Shown here piece after piece: positions 7,928-16,569 of a stretch of DNA of 64,000 nt. A program made the position numbers and the translations under genes. Numbering within the stretch: position 1 is the first letter of the stretch; the number at the start of each line of letters is the position of its first letter. The notes under the pieces were generated by a model that saw only the letters and a list, made by a program, of their open reading frames with translations, did no database searches and was not told the origin of the DNA. Source of the DNA: AWTP1-13 sp963775835 (GTDB taxonomy: Bacteria; Pseudomonadota; Alphaproteobacteria; Rhizobiales; Hyphomicrobiaceae); the NCBI GenBank assembly GCA_963775835.1, contig CAVZKV010000020.1:310001-374000 (forward strand), read 5' to 3'.

Positions 7928-8405
7928 AACGCCCCTGTCCACTTGGGCGCTCGATCGAGAGATCGTGCTCTCGCGCGTGATCAACGCGCCACGAGAGTTG
8001 GTTTTCTCTGCCTGGGTTGATCCGCGCCATCTTCCCCAATGGTTTGGTCCGGCCGGTTTCAGGGTCGAGACAAAGTCAATGGATATTCGCGTCGGCGGCG
8101 AATGGCGGTTCGATATGATCGCCCCCGACGGCAAGCGATATACGAATCGGATGCAATTCCGGCGCATCGAGAGGCCGCACCTGATCGAGTTCGATCATGG
8201 CACCGACAAAGACAACGATCCCGGCATATTTCGCACCACCATCACGTTCGATGAGCAGAGCGACGGCAAGACCGTCATCACTTTGCGACAGTTGCACCCA
8301 ACGAAGTCTCAGCGCGACGCGGGGATCGGATTCGGAGCGGTCGAATTCGGTTATCAGACCCTCGAGAAACTGGCGCAGCACGTTGAACGCAGTAAGGCTG
8401 CTTAA
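7902..8405 (+). CDS. AHSA1/SRPBCC-domain protein, ArsR partner
   Basis: A 167-residue START-like protein. REIVLSRVINAPRELVFSAW followed by PQWFGPAGF is the hallmark of the AHSA1 (activator of Hsp90 ATPase-like) branch of the SRPBCC fold, which forms a deep hydrophobic cavity. GGEWRFDMIAPDG and the C-terminal helix GYQTLEKLAQHV also fit. In bacteria such genes are frequently co-transcribed with an ArsR regulator; the ligand is usually unknown. AGGAGAA lies about 8 bases before the ATG, inside the regulator gene, and the two genes overlap by 26 bp. Length is usual for the family. Confidence 0.9.
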   Translation: MPANASQNETPLSTWALDREIVLSRVINAPRELVFSAWVDPRHLPQWFGPAGFRVETKSMDIRVGGEWRFDMIAPDGKRYTNRMQFRRIERPHLIEFDHGTDKDNDPGIFRTTITFDEQSDGKTVITLRQLHPTKSQRDAGIGFGAVEFGYQTLEKLAQHVERSKAA

Positions 8406-8475
8406 CGAATACGAACAAATCTGGCACGCGTTGTCCGCTTCCGATGGGCCGGATGACTTCCGCAACGAGTTAAGG

Positions 8476-10360
8476 ATCGGGATAGGGGGGAGCCTCGCGG
8501 CTCCGCCCCTCCCACACCACCGGGCATACGGGTCCGTACCACGGCGGTTCGAGAGGTTGGGCCATCACTCCGCGACCAAGGGTGGGAGTCCGAGCGATCG
8601 GAAGTAAGCGTTTGAAAGCCCGATGGTCAGAGCTCTGGTTCGGATGACGCGCCAGGGGCCGTAACCACAGCTAGCGGTATTGCTCGCCAGCCGTTCGGGC
8701 ACCCCGCGGGCCATCAGCTCCGCCCGGCGACGGCGTGGTGTTTTCCACTGGCGCCACAGAGCGGCCCGAAGCCGCATTCGAACCCAACGGGTGAGGGATT
8801 GCAGCACATGAGGTGTCTCACAGAAGCGGTAGTAGCCGCGCCAGCCCCGCATATACGAGGCCAGCTCCGCCATTATCGTCTTCATGTTGGCACCCTTCGC
8901 CTGCCGTGTGATTTCTCGGATCCGCCGCTTGAAGCGTTCCAGGGACCTTGGTGCGATAGCACGCTTGATCTCTGGACCTTCGGTGAAGCTGAACCCGAGA
9001 AACTTGCGCTCCTGCGGTCGCGCCACCGCACTCTTCGCCTCATTGACCTGGAGCTTGAGCTGTTGCGTGATGAAGTGCGTAATGCTCTTCATCACTCGTT
9101 GACCCGCACGTTCGCTGCGAACGTAGATATTACAGTCGTCCGCGTAGCGAACAAAGCGATGTCCCCGGCGCTCCAGCTCCCGGTCAAGTTGGTCGAGCAC
9201 GAGATTGCTGAGCAGGGGCGAAAGTGGTCCCCCTTGCGGGGTCCCTTCCACACTGGGGCTGACCAGACCGTTCTCCATCACCCCGGCGTTCAAGAACGCC
9301 CGAATGAGTTTTAGCAGCCGCCGATCCTCGACACGTTTGGCGATCCGACCCATCAGTTTGTCGTGATTGACTCGATCGAAAAACTTTTCCAAATCGAGAT
9401 CTACCACCCAGCCGTGGCCTTGCACGATGTATTGCTGTGCGCGTGCCACGGCTTGATGAGCTGACCGCCCCGGACGGAACCCGAAGCTGCTGACAGAGAA
9501 CGTGCGATCCCAACGCCGTTGCAGGACTTGCAGCACCGCTTGCTGGACGAATTTGTCCAGCGCCGTTGGAATGCCCAATTTCCTTGGGCCTCCACCGTCC
9601 GGTTTAGGGATTTCCACCCTTCTCACCGGTTGTGGCTTGTAGGTCCCGTTCAGAAGTTGTTCTCGGATCGTTGGCCAATGCTGTTTCAGGTAGTCGGGAA
9701 GTTCGTTGACGGTCATCCCATCAACGCCCGGGCTACCCTTGTTGTCCTTTACCCGTCGCAATGCTGCCTTCAAATTTTCTCGCTCGCAGACTTCCTCCAT
9801 TAGTCGAAGCGTTCCAGCTGGGCTTTCGGGGTCACTCCCCGCCCGAAGTAACTCGAGCGCCTCCCCTCCCGCTTGCCGGGTTTCACCCGTGGGCTGAGAG
9901 GAGAGGTCCGGCTGTGGCCGACCATTCTGCCGTCCGTCACTTCTGAGGTTCATGTCCTACTTGCCACGTCTCTCGTTCGGGCCTTCAGCGGTAGGAAAGG
10001 CACCCGCCTAATACGCCCTCTGCTGACTTCTGCCGTGCGGTCAGACCATCTCTCGATGGCCTCGGTCGCCGTGAGGGGACACACGGCAGATCTCCCGGGG
10101 TAAGTTCAGTCGCCTTCCGTGCGCAATCGTCGGATCTACGCTTCGCATCTTGATGGATATGGACTTCGCGGTACGTTGTCCGCTCGTCCGATGCTGGCGC
10201 CTCATATCCGCTTCTTGTCCATCGACTTGCACGTTTGCTCCACGCTTCTTTCAGACCCCACCTCGCGGTGGGCTACGCCCTTGCGCTTCGCTAGTGCTTC
10301 ACCTCCATCAGGTTGCACAGAGGACTTTCACCTCCAAGCTACTGAACATGCCCGGCACAC
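8476..10360 (-). mobile_element. Group II intron A (IIC-like), full length
   Basis: The minus strand runs from a 5' end GTGTGCCGGGCATG (10360) to a 3' end CTATCCCGAT (8476), 1885 bp. Near the 3' end a domain V-like hairpin is visible (ACCGCC..GTACG-GACC-CGTAT..GGTGGT). The 5' exon is a stem-loop CCGC-GATA-GCGG followed by TTTCGTT, the terminator-like target preferred by bacterial IIC introns. The 3' exon is host sequence next to the AHSA1 gene. It is nearly identical to intron B 5549 bp away (at least two single-base differences seen by eye). Class assignment rests on the hairpin target and the lack of an endonuclease domain. Confidence 0.85.
8565..9953 (-). CDS. ltrA: Group II intron reverse transcriptase/maturase (intron A)
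   Basis: The intron-encoded protein (462 residues) drives splicing and retrohoming of its own intron. Reverse-transcriptase blocks are in order: SPGVDGMTV (about 74), DLDLEKFFDRV (185-195, first catalytic Asp), GTPQGGPLSPLLSN (237-250), RYADDCNIY (YADD at 270-273, catalytic Asp pair), then a domain X-like region around YMRGWRGYYRFCETP. The protein ends soon after, with no HNH/endonuclease domain. All key residues are intact, so it is probably functional. The frame lies inside intron domain IV. The identical protein is encoded by intron B. Confidence 0.95.
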   Translation of the reverse strand: MNLRSDGRQNGRPQPDLSSQPTGETRQAGGEALELLRAGSDPESPAGTLRLMEEVCERENLKAALRRVKDNKGSPGVDGMTVNELPDYLKQHWPTIREQLLNGTYKPQPVRRVEIPKPDGGGPRKLGIPTALDKFVQQAVLQVLQRRWDRTFSVSSFGFRPGRSAHQAVARAQQYIVQGHGWVVDLDLEKFFDRVNHDKLMGRIAKRVEDRRLLKLIRAFLNAGVMENGLVSPSVEGTPQGGPLSPLLSNLVLDQLDRELERRGHRFVRYADDCNIYVRSERAGQRVMKSITHFITQQLKLQVNEAKSAVARPQERKFLGFSFTEGPEIKRAIAPRSLERFKRRIREITRQAKGANMKTIMAELASYMRGWRGYYRFCETPHVLQSLTRWVRMRLRAALWRQWKTPRRRRAELMARGVPERLASNTASCGYGPWRVIRTRALTIGLSNAYFRSLGLPPLVAE

Positions 10361-10395
10361 AACGAAACCGCTATCGCGGTAGCCTGCGGCAACGT
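10361..10395 (-). promoter_or_regulatory. Intron target: hairpin at the end of the IS91-type element
   Basis: On the minus strand the sequence just before intron A reads CCGC-GATA-GCGG then TTTCGTT, a short stem-loop with a T-rich tail. The same 34 bp precede intron B (15910-15944), after which the two flanks diverge. It is both the left terminus of the IS91-type scaffold and the 5' exon of the intron. Confidence 0.6.
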
Positions 10396-10656
10396 CGTCA
10401 GCGTTGAGGCAAGGAGCAGGTGCAGTTAACGGAAAGTGAAGTGCCCTGGCTTGAGGATGGCGGGGTCAGCAAAACCTTGCACCTCAAGACCAGGGGCACC
10501 CCGATGAGCGAAACGTCCAACAATTACATTCATCGCGTTAAGGCTTTCTCAACGCTCCTCGGCAGCTCGCGTTACGCACACCACGTTGCGAACCCGCTGG
10601 ATCCATTGGCGCCACGACGCCCCAAGACGGACCCGCCGAAGTAGCCCAGCACCATC

Positions 10657-11898
10657 GTGCAGCGCCCCGCTCTGGAAGTTGCGGATATCTTCCGCGACTT
10701 CGGTCCCGCTTGGCGTGATGCCAACCGCGGCCACGTGAGCCACGCACAATTGAAGGTGATGAGCGCCATCGAGGCGTGCCGCACCGCTGCCCTCGGCGGT
10801 TATGTCGCGCGCTGCGAGAACGCCGAGTGTGGCCATACCGTCATCGCGTACTGCAGCTGTCGCAACCGTCACTGCCCGAAGTGCCAGGGCAGTCAGGCAC
10901 TTGCCTGGATGGAGGAGCGCAAGGCCGAGCTGCTGCAGGTCCCCTACTTTCACGTCGTTTTTACGCTGCCCGCCGAGATCGGAGCCATCGCCTACCAAAA
11001 CAAGGCCGCCATCTACGCGCTTCTGTTCAAGGCCGCGTCGGAGACCATGCTCACCATTGCCGCCGATCCCAAGCACCTCGGCGCCAACGTCGGCATCACG
11101 GCGGTCCTGCACACGTGGGGCTCGGCCATGACCCACCATCCCCACGTGCATATGATCGTCACGGGCGGCGGGATCGCCCCCGACGGATCGCGCTGGATCG
11201 CCTCACGACCCGACTATCTCGTGCCCGTCGAGGTACTCTCAGCCCTGTTCCGGGGACGCATGCTAGGGATGCTAAGTAACGCGCACGCCGCCGGCCGCCT
11301 CGAGTTCTTCGGTGACTATGAGCATCTCGCCGATAACCGAGCCTTCAAGGCCTATCTCGCCCCCCTGTGGAAGACCGACTGGTTCGTCTACGCCAAGCGC
11401 CCGTTCGCCGGGCCAAAGCAGGTGCTCGCCTACCTGTCCCGCTACACCCATCGCGTCGCCATCTCCAATAGCCGCTTGATCTCCGCCGACGCGTCGGGCG
11501 TCACCTTCACCTACAAGGATTACCGCATCGAGGGCCCCGAGCGCTACAAGACCATGACGCTGGAGCCCGGCGAGTTCATCCGCCGCTTCCTCATGCACGT
11601 CCTGCCCAAAGGCTTCCACCGCATCCGGCACTACGGCCTGCTCGCCAACGGCGGCATCACGCGCGCCGAGAAGCTCGCCCGCGCTCGCGAGCTGATCGCC
11701 GCCAGCGGTCAAGTCGGTCCGCAGCCCAAGCCGCCCCATGATGGAACCTGCGAGGACACAACCCTCTCAGAGGAGCTCGACCATCCCTGCCCTCATTGCG
11801 GCAGACGCATGCTGATCATCGAGACGTTCGAGCCGGGTCAGCGTCCTCGCTATCGCCCCTCCGCGCCGCTGGTCGCCATCGCGATGAATACCTCATGA
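10657..11898 (+). CDS. IS91-family HUH (Y-type) transposase
   Basis: A 413-residue rolling-circle transposase. An N-terminal zinc-binding region has Cys in CENAECGH (about 53-60) and CSCRNRHCPKCQ (about 66-77). The HUH metal site is HPHVHMIVTGGG (161-172), and the catalytic Tyr is probably in YLSRYTHRVAISN (Tyr 263). A Cys-rich PCPHCGRRM near the C-terminus is typical of the IS801/IS1294 branch. The start is a GTG at 10657. It appears intact and could mobilise the scaffold and DNA next to it. In unit B nearly the whole gene is deleted. Confidence 0.92.
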   Translation: MQRPALEVADIFRDFGPAWRDANRGHVSHAQLKVMSAIEACRTAALGGYVARCENAECGHTVIAYCSCRNRHCPKCQGSQALAWMEERKAELLQVPYFHVVFTLPAEIGAIAYQNKAAIYALLFKAASETMLTIAADPKHLGANVGITAVLHTWGSAMTHHPHVHMIVTGGGIAPDGSRWIASRPDYLVPVEVLSALFRGRMLGMLSNAHAAGRLEFFGDYEHLADNRAFKAYLAPLWKTDWFVYAKRPFAGPKQVLAYLSRYTHRVAISNSRLISADASGVTFTYKDYRIEGPERYKTMTLEPGEFIRRFLMHVLPKGFHRIRHYGLLANGGITRAEKLARARELIAASGQVGPQPKPPHDGTCEDTTLSEELDHPCPHCGRRMLIIETFEPGQRPRYRPSAPLVAIAMNTS

Positions 11899-12122
11899 CG
11901 CCGCCCCCCATCGCCTCGATCACTCTCTTCTCTCTACCGCTGCCTTCGGCCGGCGACGACGGCGCACGTCCTCTTCGCCGCCTTCGCGCGCCATCTCCCA
12001 CGCAATCGCCCCGCCATTTCCACAAAATCACCCCTCATCCCCTCCTCCGACGCACCGGCTCGTCCCAACCATTGCCACCCACGCCTGCCTCCAGGACCTC
12101 CGCTGCACCGTCGGCGCCAGCG

Positions 12123-13885
12123 AAGATGCTATGAGCGGGACGGAGGCCCGCCTCACTCGTTTGTCAATCTCCTTCGTCCTTGATTACGGAAGGAGAACTG
12201 CGAATGGACCGCACAAGCACCGCTGCACCTGCCGGAAGCATCCTCCACTGCGCGCTGGAGCTGAGCAAAAACACCTGGCTCTTGGGGATCCAGTTTCCTG
12301 ACCGATCGCAGCCGAGCCTATATCCGATCAGAGGTGGAAATACGGAAGATCTGATGGCGAAGCTTACCGCGGCCCGTGATCGGTGCGCTAAATTGAGCGG
12401 TCGGAGACCCTCGATTGTACTCTGTTACGAAGCCGGTTACGACGCGTTCTGGCTAGCGCGATTTTTGAAGGCACGCGGCATTGAATGTCTGGTGGTCAAC
12501 TCCGCCAGCATGCAAGTCAACCGGCGAGCGCGCAGGGCAAAGACGGATCGCATCGACGTCGGCAAGTTGCTGCGCGCGCTGATCGCGTGGCTTCGAGGCG
12601 ACCGCCACGTCTGGTCTGTAGTGCGGATTCCGAGCGTCGATGAAGAAGATTTGCGGCGCTCGCACCGCGAGCGTGACTATTTGGTCCACGAGCGGACTGC
12701 ACATATTAACCGCATCAAAGGACTGCTGTTCGCCCAAGGTATCCGCGGGATCAATGTGAAGCGGCAATACAAGACGTTGCGCGTCGACAAGCTTGTCACT
12801 GGGGATGGTCATCCTATGCCGCCGCGTCTTGCAAGTGAGATTGTGCGGGAGATCGCAAGGCTGGCGCTCGTACAGGAGCAGATCGCTGCCCTCGAACGAG
12901 AACGCGACGAGCGACCGACGCCTTGCACAGCAACCGAAAAGAAAAGGACTCAGTTGATGTATTTGAATGGCATTGGTCCGGCCATCTCCGCCGTCATGAC
13001 GCGTGAGGTTTACTATCGCCAGTTCGACAATCGGCGGCAGGTGGCAGGCTTTCTCGGTCTTGCGCCTAGCCCCTACGACAGCGGAGAGGTCGAGCGATCA
13101 CAAGGGATCTCGCGAACCGGGAGGGGTCAAGTACGGGGCACAATGATTCAGGCGGCCTGGCTATGGATTAAGCATCAGCCGAAGAGCACGCTGACACGAT
13201 GGTTCCTGGAGCGCACCATGGGACAAGGCGGACGCATCAAACGCATCATGATCGTTGCGGTCGCCCGCAAGCTGGCGATTGCGCTGTGGCGCTTTCTCGA
13301 ACATGGCCTCGTTCCGCAAGGCGCGATTTTGAGCAGCAAATGACGTCAATGGCGAGGTGACGCAAACACGGTTTCCGACGCTCCTTCGGGTGCGTTGGGC
13401 GGGGTCGGATGTGTGGCTGTGATGGGGATTAGCAGGTCTGGCGTAGCCAATCTGCCGTAGCGAAGATGAGCCCCATCCTTCCCGCGCGATTATCCGTGCA
13501 TGCAGCAGAATGGCAAGCCGGAACGGAGCTGCCGGATATAAGTTGATGCGATCATCGCACGCGCATGGACGTCGACGCTGGGACCTTGCCAACAACGAAC
13601 GCCCCCAAGGAACTACAAGGAACTAATGAAGGACAAACACAGTCAGACATCACCCTTTCGTAGCGCAGACTAGCGCGGTGCTCGATCAATCAAGGACAAG
13701 CCCTTCGGGCGGGGCTGCTACCGCAACCCCGTCCTTGACAGATCTTGCGCGCCCGCGCTCCGGCGGACGCAAGGGTCGGGGCGAAAGAATGGTTGCCTCT
13801 TCAGATCGAACAAAAGAATGGATCTTACAAGGAAAGAGAAAAAGGGAAGTAAGGGCCCCCCCCTTGACAGCGGTCCGCTCATATA
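12123..13885 (+). mobile_element. IS110-type element A with long 3' non-coding tail
   Basis: Near-identical to 16570-18334 (offset 4447). The left boundary is taken where the two copies become identical (AAGATGCTATGAGCGG); the right boundary is approximate, where the copies begin to diverge near ATAAATCCCC. The element has only about 80 bp before its gene but about 540 bp after it. IS110-family elements carry a structured guide (bridge/seeker) RNA in a non-coding end, so the long 3' tail is the candidate place. No clear terminal inverted repeats were found by eye, as expected for this family. Confidence 0.65.
12204..13343 (+). CDS. IS110-family transposase (intact)
   Basis: A 379-residue DEDD recombinase. 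The N-terminal RuvC-like domain shows ALELSKNTW (residue 17 on; Glu19 where most members have Asp), CYEAGYDAFW (Glu76) and KTDRIDVGKLL (Asp115 and Asp118). The C-terminal Transposase_20 domain shows LNGIGPAISAVMTREV, GFLGLAPSPYDSGE and SQGISRTGRGQVRG, which holds the candidate catalytic Ser. The ATG at 12204 follows GGAAGGAG. The second copy carries a premature stop. The first-Asp-to-Glu change is the same in both copies, so it is a feature of the lineage and not decay. Confidence 0.92.
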   Translation: MDRTSTAAPAGSILHCALELSKNTWLLGIQFPDRSQPSLYPIRGGNTEDLMAKLTAARDRCAKLSGRRPSIVLCYEAGYDAFWLARFLKARGIECLVVNSASMQVNRRARRAKTDRIDVGKLLRALIAWLRGDRHVWSVVRIPSVDEEDLRRSHRERDYLVHERTAHINRIKGLLFAQGIRGINVKRQYKTLRVDKLVTGDGHPMPPRLASEIVREIARLALVQEQIAALERERDERPTPCTATEKKRTQLMYLNGIGPAISAVMTREVYYRQFDNRRQVAGFLGLAPSPYDSGEVERSQGISRTGRGQVRGTMIQAAWLWIKHQPKSTLTRWFLERTMGQGGRIKRIMIVAVARKLAIALWRFLEHGLVPQGAILSSK

Positions 13886-14024
13886 AATCCCCATAGCGCC
13901 CGCTGATCGGGGTGCCCACTCTCCCGCGGTTTCCTTCACTGGCGGCTTTCGAACGCCGGCCCGGCAACCATCGTGCGTGTTGCGAGCTCAGCGATGGGGC
14001 CGCCATCCGAAACCCGTCACAGGG
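13344..14024 (+). other. IS110 3' tail and end of IS91 scaffold; no protein gene
   Basis: 13344-13885 is nearly identical in the second unit (17797-18334) and holds several inverted repeats, for example around CCCTTCGGGCGGGG. 13890-14024 is diverged between units and ends GAAACCCGTCACA in both. Open frames here run on both strands but show no protein features, and small indels between copies shift them, which argues for non-coding sequence. Confidence 0.55.
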
Positions 14025-15909
14025 ATCGGGATAGGGGGGAGCCTCGCGGCTCCGCCCCTCCCACACCACCGGGCATACGGGTCCGTACCACGGCGGTTCG
14101 AGAGGTTGGGCCATCACTCCGCGACCAAGGGTGGGAGTCCGAGCGATCGGAAGTAAGCGTTTGAAAGCCCGATGGTCAGAGCTCTGGTTCGGATGACGCG
14201 CCAGGGGCCGTAACCACAGCTAGCGGTATTGCTCGCCAGCCGTTCGGGCACCCCGCGGGCCATCAGCTCCGCCCGGCGACGGCGTGGTGTTTTCCACTGG
14301 CGCCACAGAGCGGCCCGAAGCCGCATTCGAACCCAACGGGTGAGGGATTGCAGCACATGAGGTGTCTCACAGAAGCGGTAGTAGCCGCGCCAGCCCCGCA
14401 TATACGAGGCCAGCTCCGCCATTATCGTCTTCATGTTGGCACCCTTCGCCTGCCGTGTGATTTCTCGGATCCGCCGCTTGAAGCGTTCCAGGGACCTTGG
14501 TGCGATAGCACGCTTGATCTCTGGACCTTCGGTGAAGCTGAACCCGAGAAACTTGCGCTCCTGCGGTCGCGCCACCGCACTCTTCGCCTCATTGACCTGG
14601 AGCTTGAGCTGTTGCGTGATGAAGTGCGTAATGCTCTTCATCACTCGTTGACCCGCACGTTCGCTGCGAACGTAGATATTACAGTCGTCCGCGTAGCGAA
14701 CAAAGCGATGTCCCCGGCGCTCCAGCTCCCGGTCAAGTTGGTCGAGCACGAGATTGCTGAGCAGGGGCGAAAGTGGTCCCCCTTGCGGGGTCCCTTCCAC
14801 ACTGGGGCTGACCAGACCGTTCTCCATCACCCCGGCGTTCAAGAACGCCCGAATGAGTTTTAGCAGCCGCCGATCCTCGACACGTTTGGCGATCCGACCC
14901 ATCAGTTTGTCGTGATTGACTCGATCGAAAAACTTTTCCAAATCGAGATCTACCACCCAGCCGTGGCCTTGCACGATGTATTGCTGTGCGCGTGCCACGG
15001 CTTGATGAGCTGACCGCCCCGGACGGAACCCGAAGCTGCTGACAGAGAACGTGCGATCCCAACGCCGTTGCAGGACTTGCAGCACCGCTTGCTGGACGAA
15101 TTTGTCCAGCGCCGTTGGAATGCCCAATTTCCTTGGGCCTCCACCGTCCGGTTTAGGGATTTCCACCCTTCTCACCGGTTGTGGCTTGTAGGTCCCGTTC
15201 AGAAGTTGTTCTCGGATCGTTGGCCAATGCTGTTTCAGGTAGTCGGGAAGTTCGTTGACGGTCATCCCATCAACACCCGGGCTACCCTTGTTGTCCTTTA
15301 CCCGTCGCAATGCTGCCTTCAAATTTTCTCGCTCGCAGACTTCCTCCATTAGTCGAAGCGTTCCAGCTGGGCTTTCGGGGTCACTCCCCGCCCGAAGTAA
15401 CTCGAGCGCCTCCCCTCCCGCTTGCCGGGTTTCACCCGTGGGCTGAGAGGAGAGGTCCGGCTGTGGCCGACCATTCTGCCGTCCGTCACTTCTGAGGTTC
15501 ATGTCCTACTTGCCACGTCTCTCGTTCGGGCCTTCAGCGGTAGGAAAGGCACCCGCCTAATACGCCCTCTGCTGACTTCTGCCGTGCGGTCAGACCATCT
15601 CTCGATGGCCTCGGTCGCCGTGAGGGGACACACGGCAGATCTCCCGGGGTAAGTTCAGTCGCCTTCCGTGCGCAATCGTCGGATCTACGCTTCGCATCTT
15701 GATGGATATGGACTTCGCGGTACGTTGTCCGCTCGTCCGATGCTGGCGCCTCATATCCGCTTCTTGTCCATCGACTCGCACGTTTGCTCCACGCTTCTTT
15801 CAGACCCCACCTCGCGGTGGGCTACGCCCTTGCGCTTCGCTAGTGCTTCACCTCCATCAGGTTGCACAGAGGACTTTCACCTCCAAGCTACTGAACATGC
15901 CCGGCACAC
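14025..15909 (-). mobile_element. Group II intron B (IIC-like), full length
   Basis: Same as intron A throughout, from GTGTGCCGGGCATG at 15909 to CTATCCCGAT at 14025. Two single-base differences were noticed: the first base of a CCCGGG context near 15275 and a T/C change near 15777. Its 5' exon is the same terminator-like hairpin; its 3' exon is the last bases of unit A (GGGTTTCGG side). Confidence 0.85.
14114..15502 (-). CDS. ltrA: Group II intron reverse transcriptase/maturase (intron B)
   Basis: The 462-residue translation is identical to the protein of intron A, with YADD at residues 270-273, the DLDLEKFFD block at 185-193 and no endonuclease domain. Identity at protein level plus two silent or non-coding differences in the whole intron points to very recent spread or gene conversion. 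It lies within domain IV of intron B and should be functional. Confidence 0.95.
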   Translation of the reverse strand: MNLRSDGRQNGRPQPDLSSQPTGETRQAGGEALELLRAGSDPESPAGTLRLMEEVCERENLKAALRRVKDNKGSPGVDGMTVNELPDYLKQHWPTIREQLLNGTYKPQPVRRVEIPKPDGGGPRKLGIPTALDKFVQQAVLQVLQRRWDRTFSVSSFGFRPGRSAHQAVARAQQYIVQGHGWVVDLDLEKFFDRVNHDKLMGRIAKRVEDRRLLKLIRAFLNAGVMENGLVSPSVEGTPQGGPLSPLLSNLVLDQLDRELERRGHRFVRYADDCNIYVRSERAGQRVMKSITHFITQQLKLQVNEAKSAVARPQERKFLGFSFTEGPEIKRAIAPRSLERFKRRIREITRQAKGANMKTIMAELASYMRGWRGYYRFCETPHVLQSLTRWVRMRLRAALWRQWKTPRRRRAELMARGVPERLASNTASCGYGPWRVIRTRALTIGLSNAYFRSLGLPPLVAE

Positions 15910-16569
15910 AACGAAACCGCTATCGCGGTAGCCTGCGGCAACGGTCAGCGGCGCTGCGGCAAGGGGTAGGCCGTTAACGGAATGTGAACTGCCTTGGCTT
16001 GAGGACCGAGCGCAAAACCTCAACTCCAACACCAGAAACCATGCCGATGTGCGAGACGCCGATCAGCCAGTTGCGCGGCTTCATGATCGAAGGCGAGCGC
16101 ACCGCGCGAGAAGACGCGGAACGATTACTATCCCCTACATTAAGACTTTCTCAACGTTCCTGACCCCTATTGCGGCGGGCGCATCCTGATCATCGAGACT
16201 TTCAAGGGGGGTCGCAGCGCTCACATCCTTTCTCTGCACTGGTCCCGATAATCAGCATTAGCTCCTCGTGACCCGGCGCACCTCGGCCTCGATCACTCCC
16301 TTCTCTCCGCTGCTGACGTCTCCCGGCGATAGCGCACCGCCTCTCCAGCGTTCCTCTAGGCCATCTGCCACGCAATCAGCTGATAATCCCCTGAAACTGC
16401 TACGCGAACGCACCCGCAGCCCCTCTCTCGCCCCAACAATTGCCACAGACGCCGGCCTTGCAGCGCCAACCCTCAAGGGCGAAATCCCCATAGCGCCCGC
16501 AGATATCGCCCCAACAATCGGCACCGGCACCTGCCTTGCGGGATCTCCGTTGCACGGACCGTGCAATCC
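15910..16569 (+). mobile_element. IS91-type scaffold B, internally deleted
   Basis: The left 250 bp parallel scaffold A (for example AAGACTTTCTCAACGTTCCT here against AAGGCTTTCTCAACGCTCCT near 10540). At about 16162 the sequence jumps to the 3' end of the transposase gene (CCTATTGCGGCGGGCGCATC, equivalent to the PCPHCGRR codons near 11790). About 1.1 kb is missing, so the transposase is lost, but both ends remain; it could be moved in trans by element A. The C-rich tail (16260-16569) resembles that of A only loosely. Confidence 0.65.

Larger units (their letters stand above)
10361..12122 (+). mobile_element. IS91-type element A
   Basis: Consists of a left end with a hairpin (10361-10395), about 260 bp of leader, the HUH transposase gene and a 220-bp C-rich tail, where an IS110 element is inserted. 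A second diverged scaffold (15910-16569) shows the same order of landmarks. Its far right part probably resumes after the IS110 element (about 13890-14024), which is again diverged between the two units while ending in the same GAAACCCGTCACA. Confidence 0.6.

Noticed and set aside
8799..9314. 171-residue plus-strand frame inside intron A (also in B)
   Set aside because: Antisense shadow of the reverse transcriptase; its repetition only reflects the duplicated intron.
13678..14117. Frames on both strands in the IS110 tail and scaffold end
   Set aside because: No domain, and small indels between the two near-identical units shift the frames, which is not expected for coding sequence.
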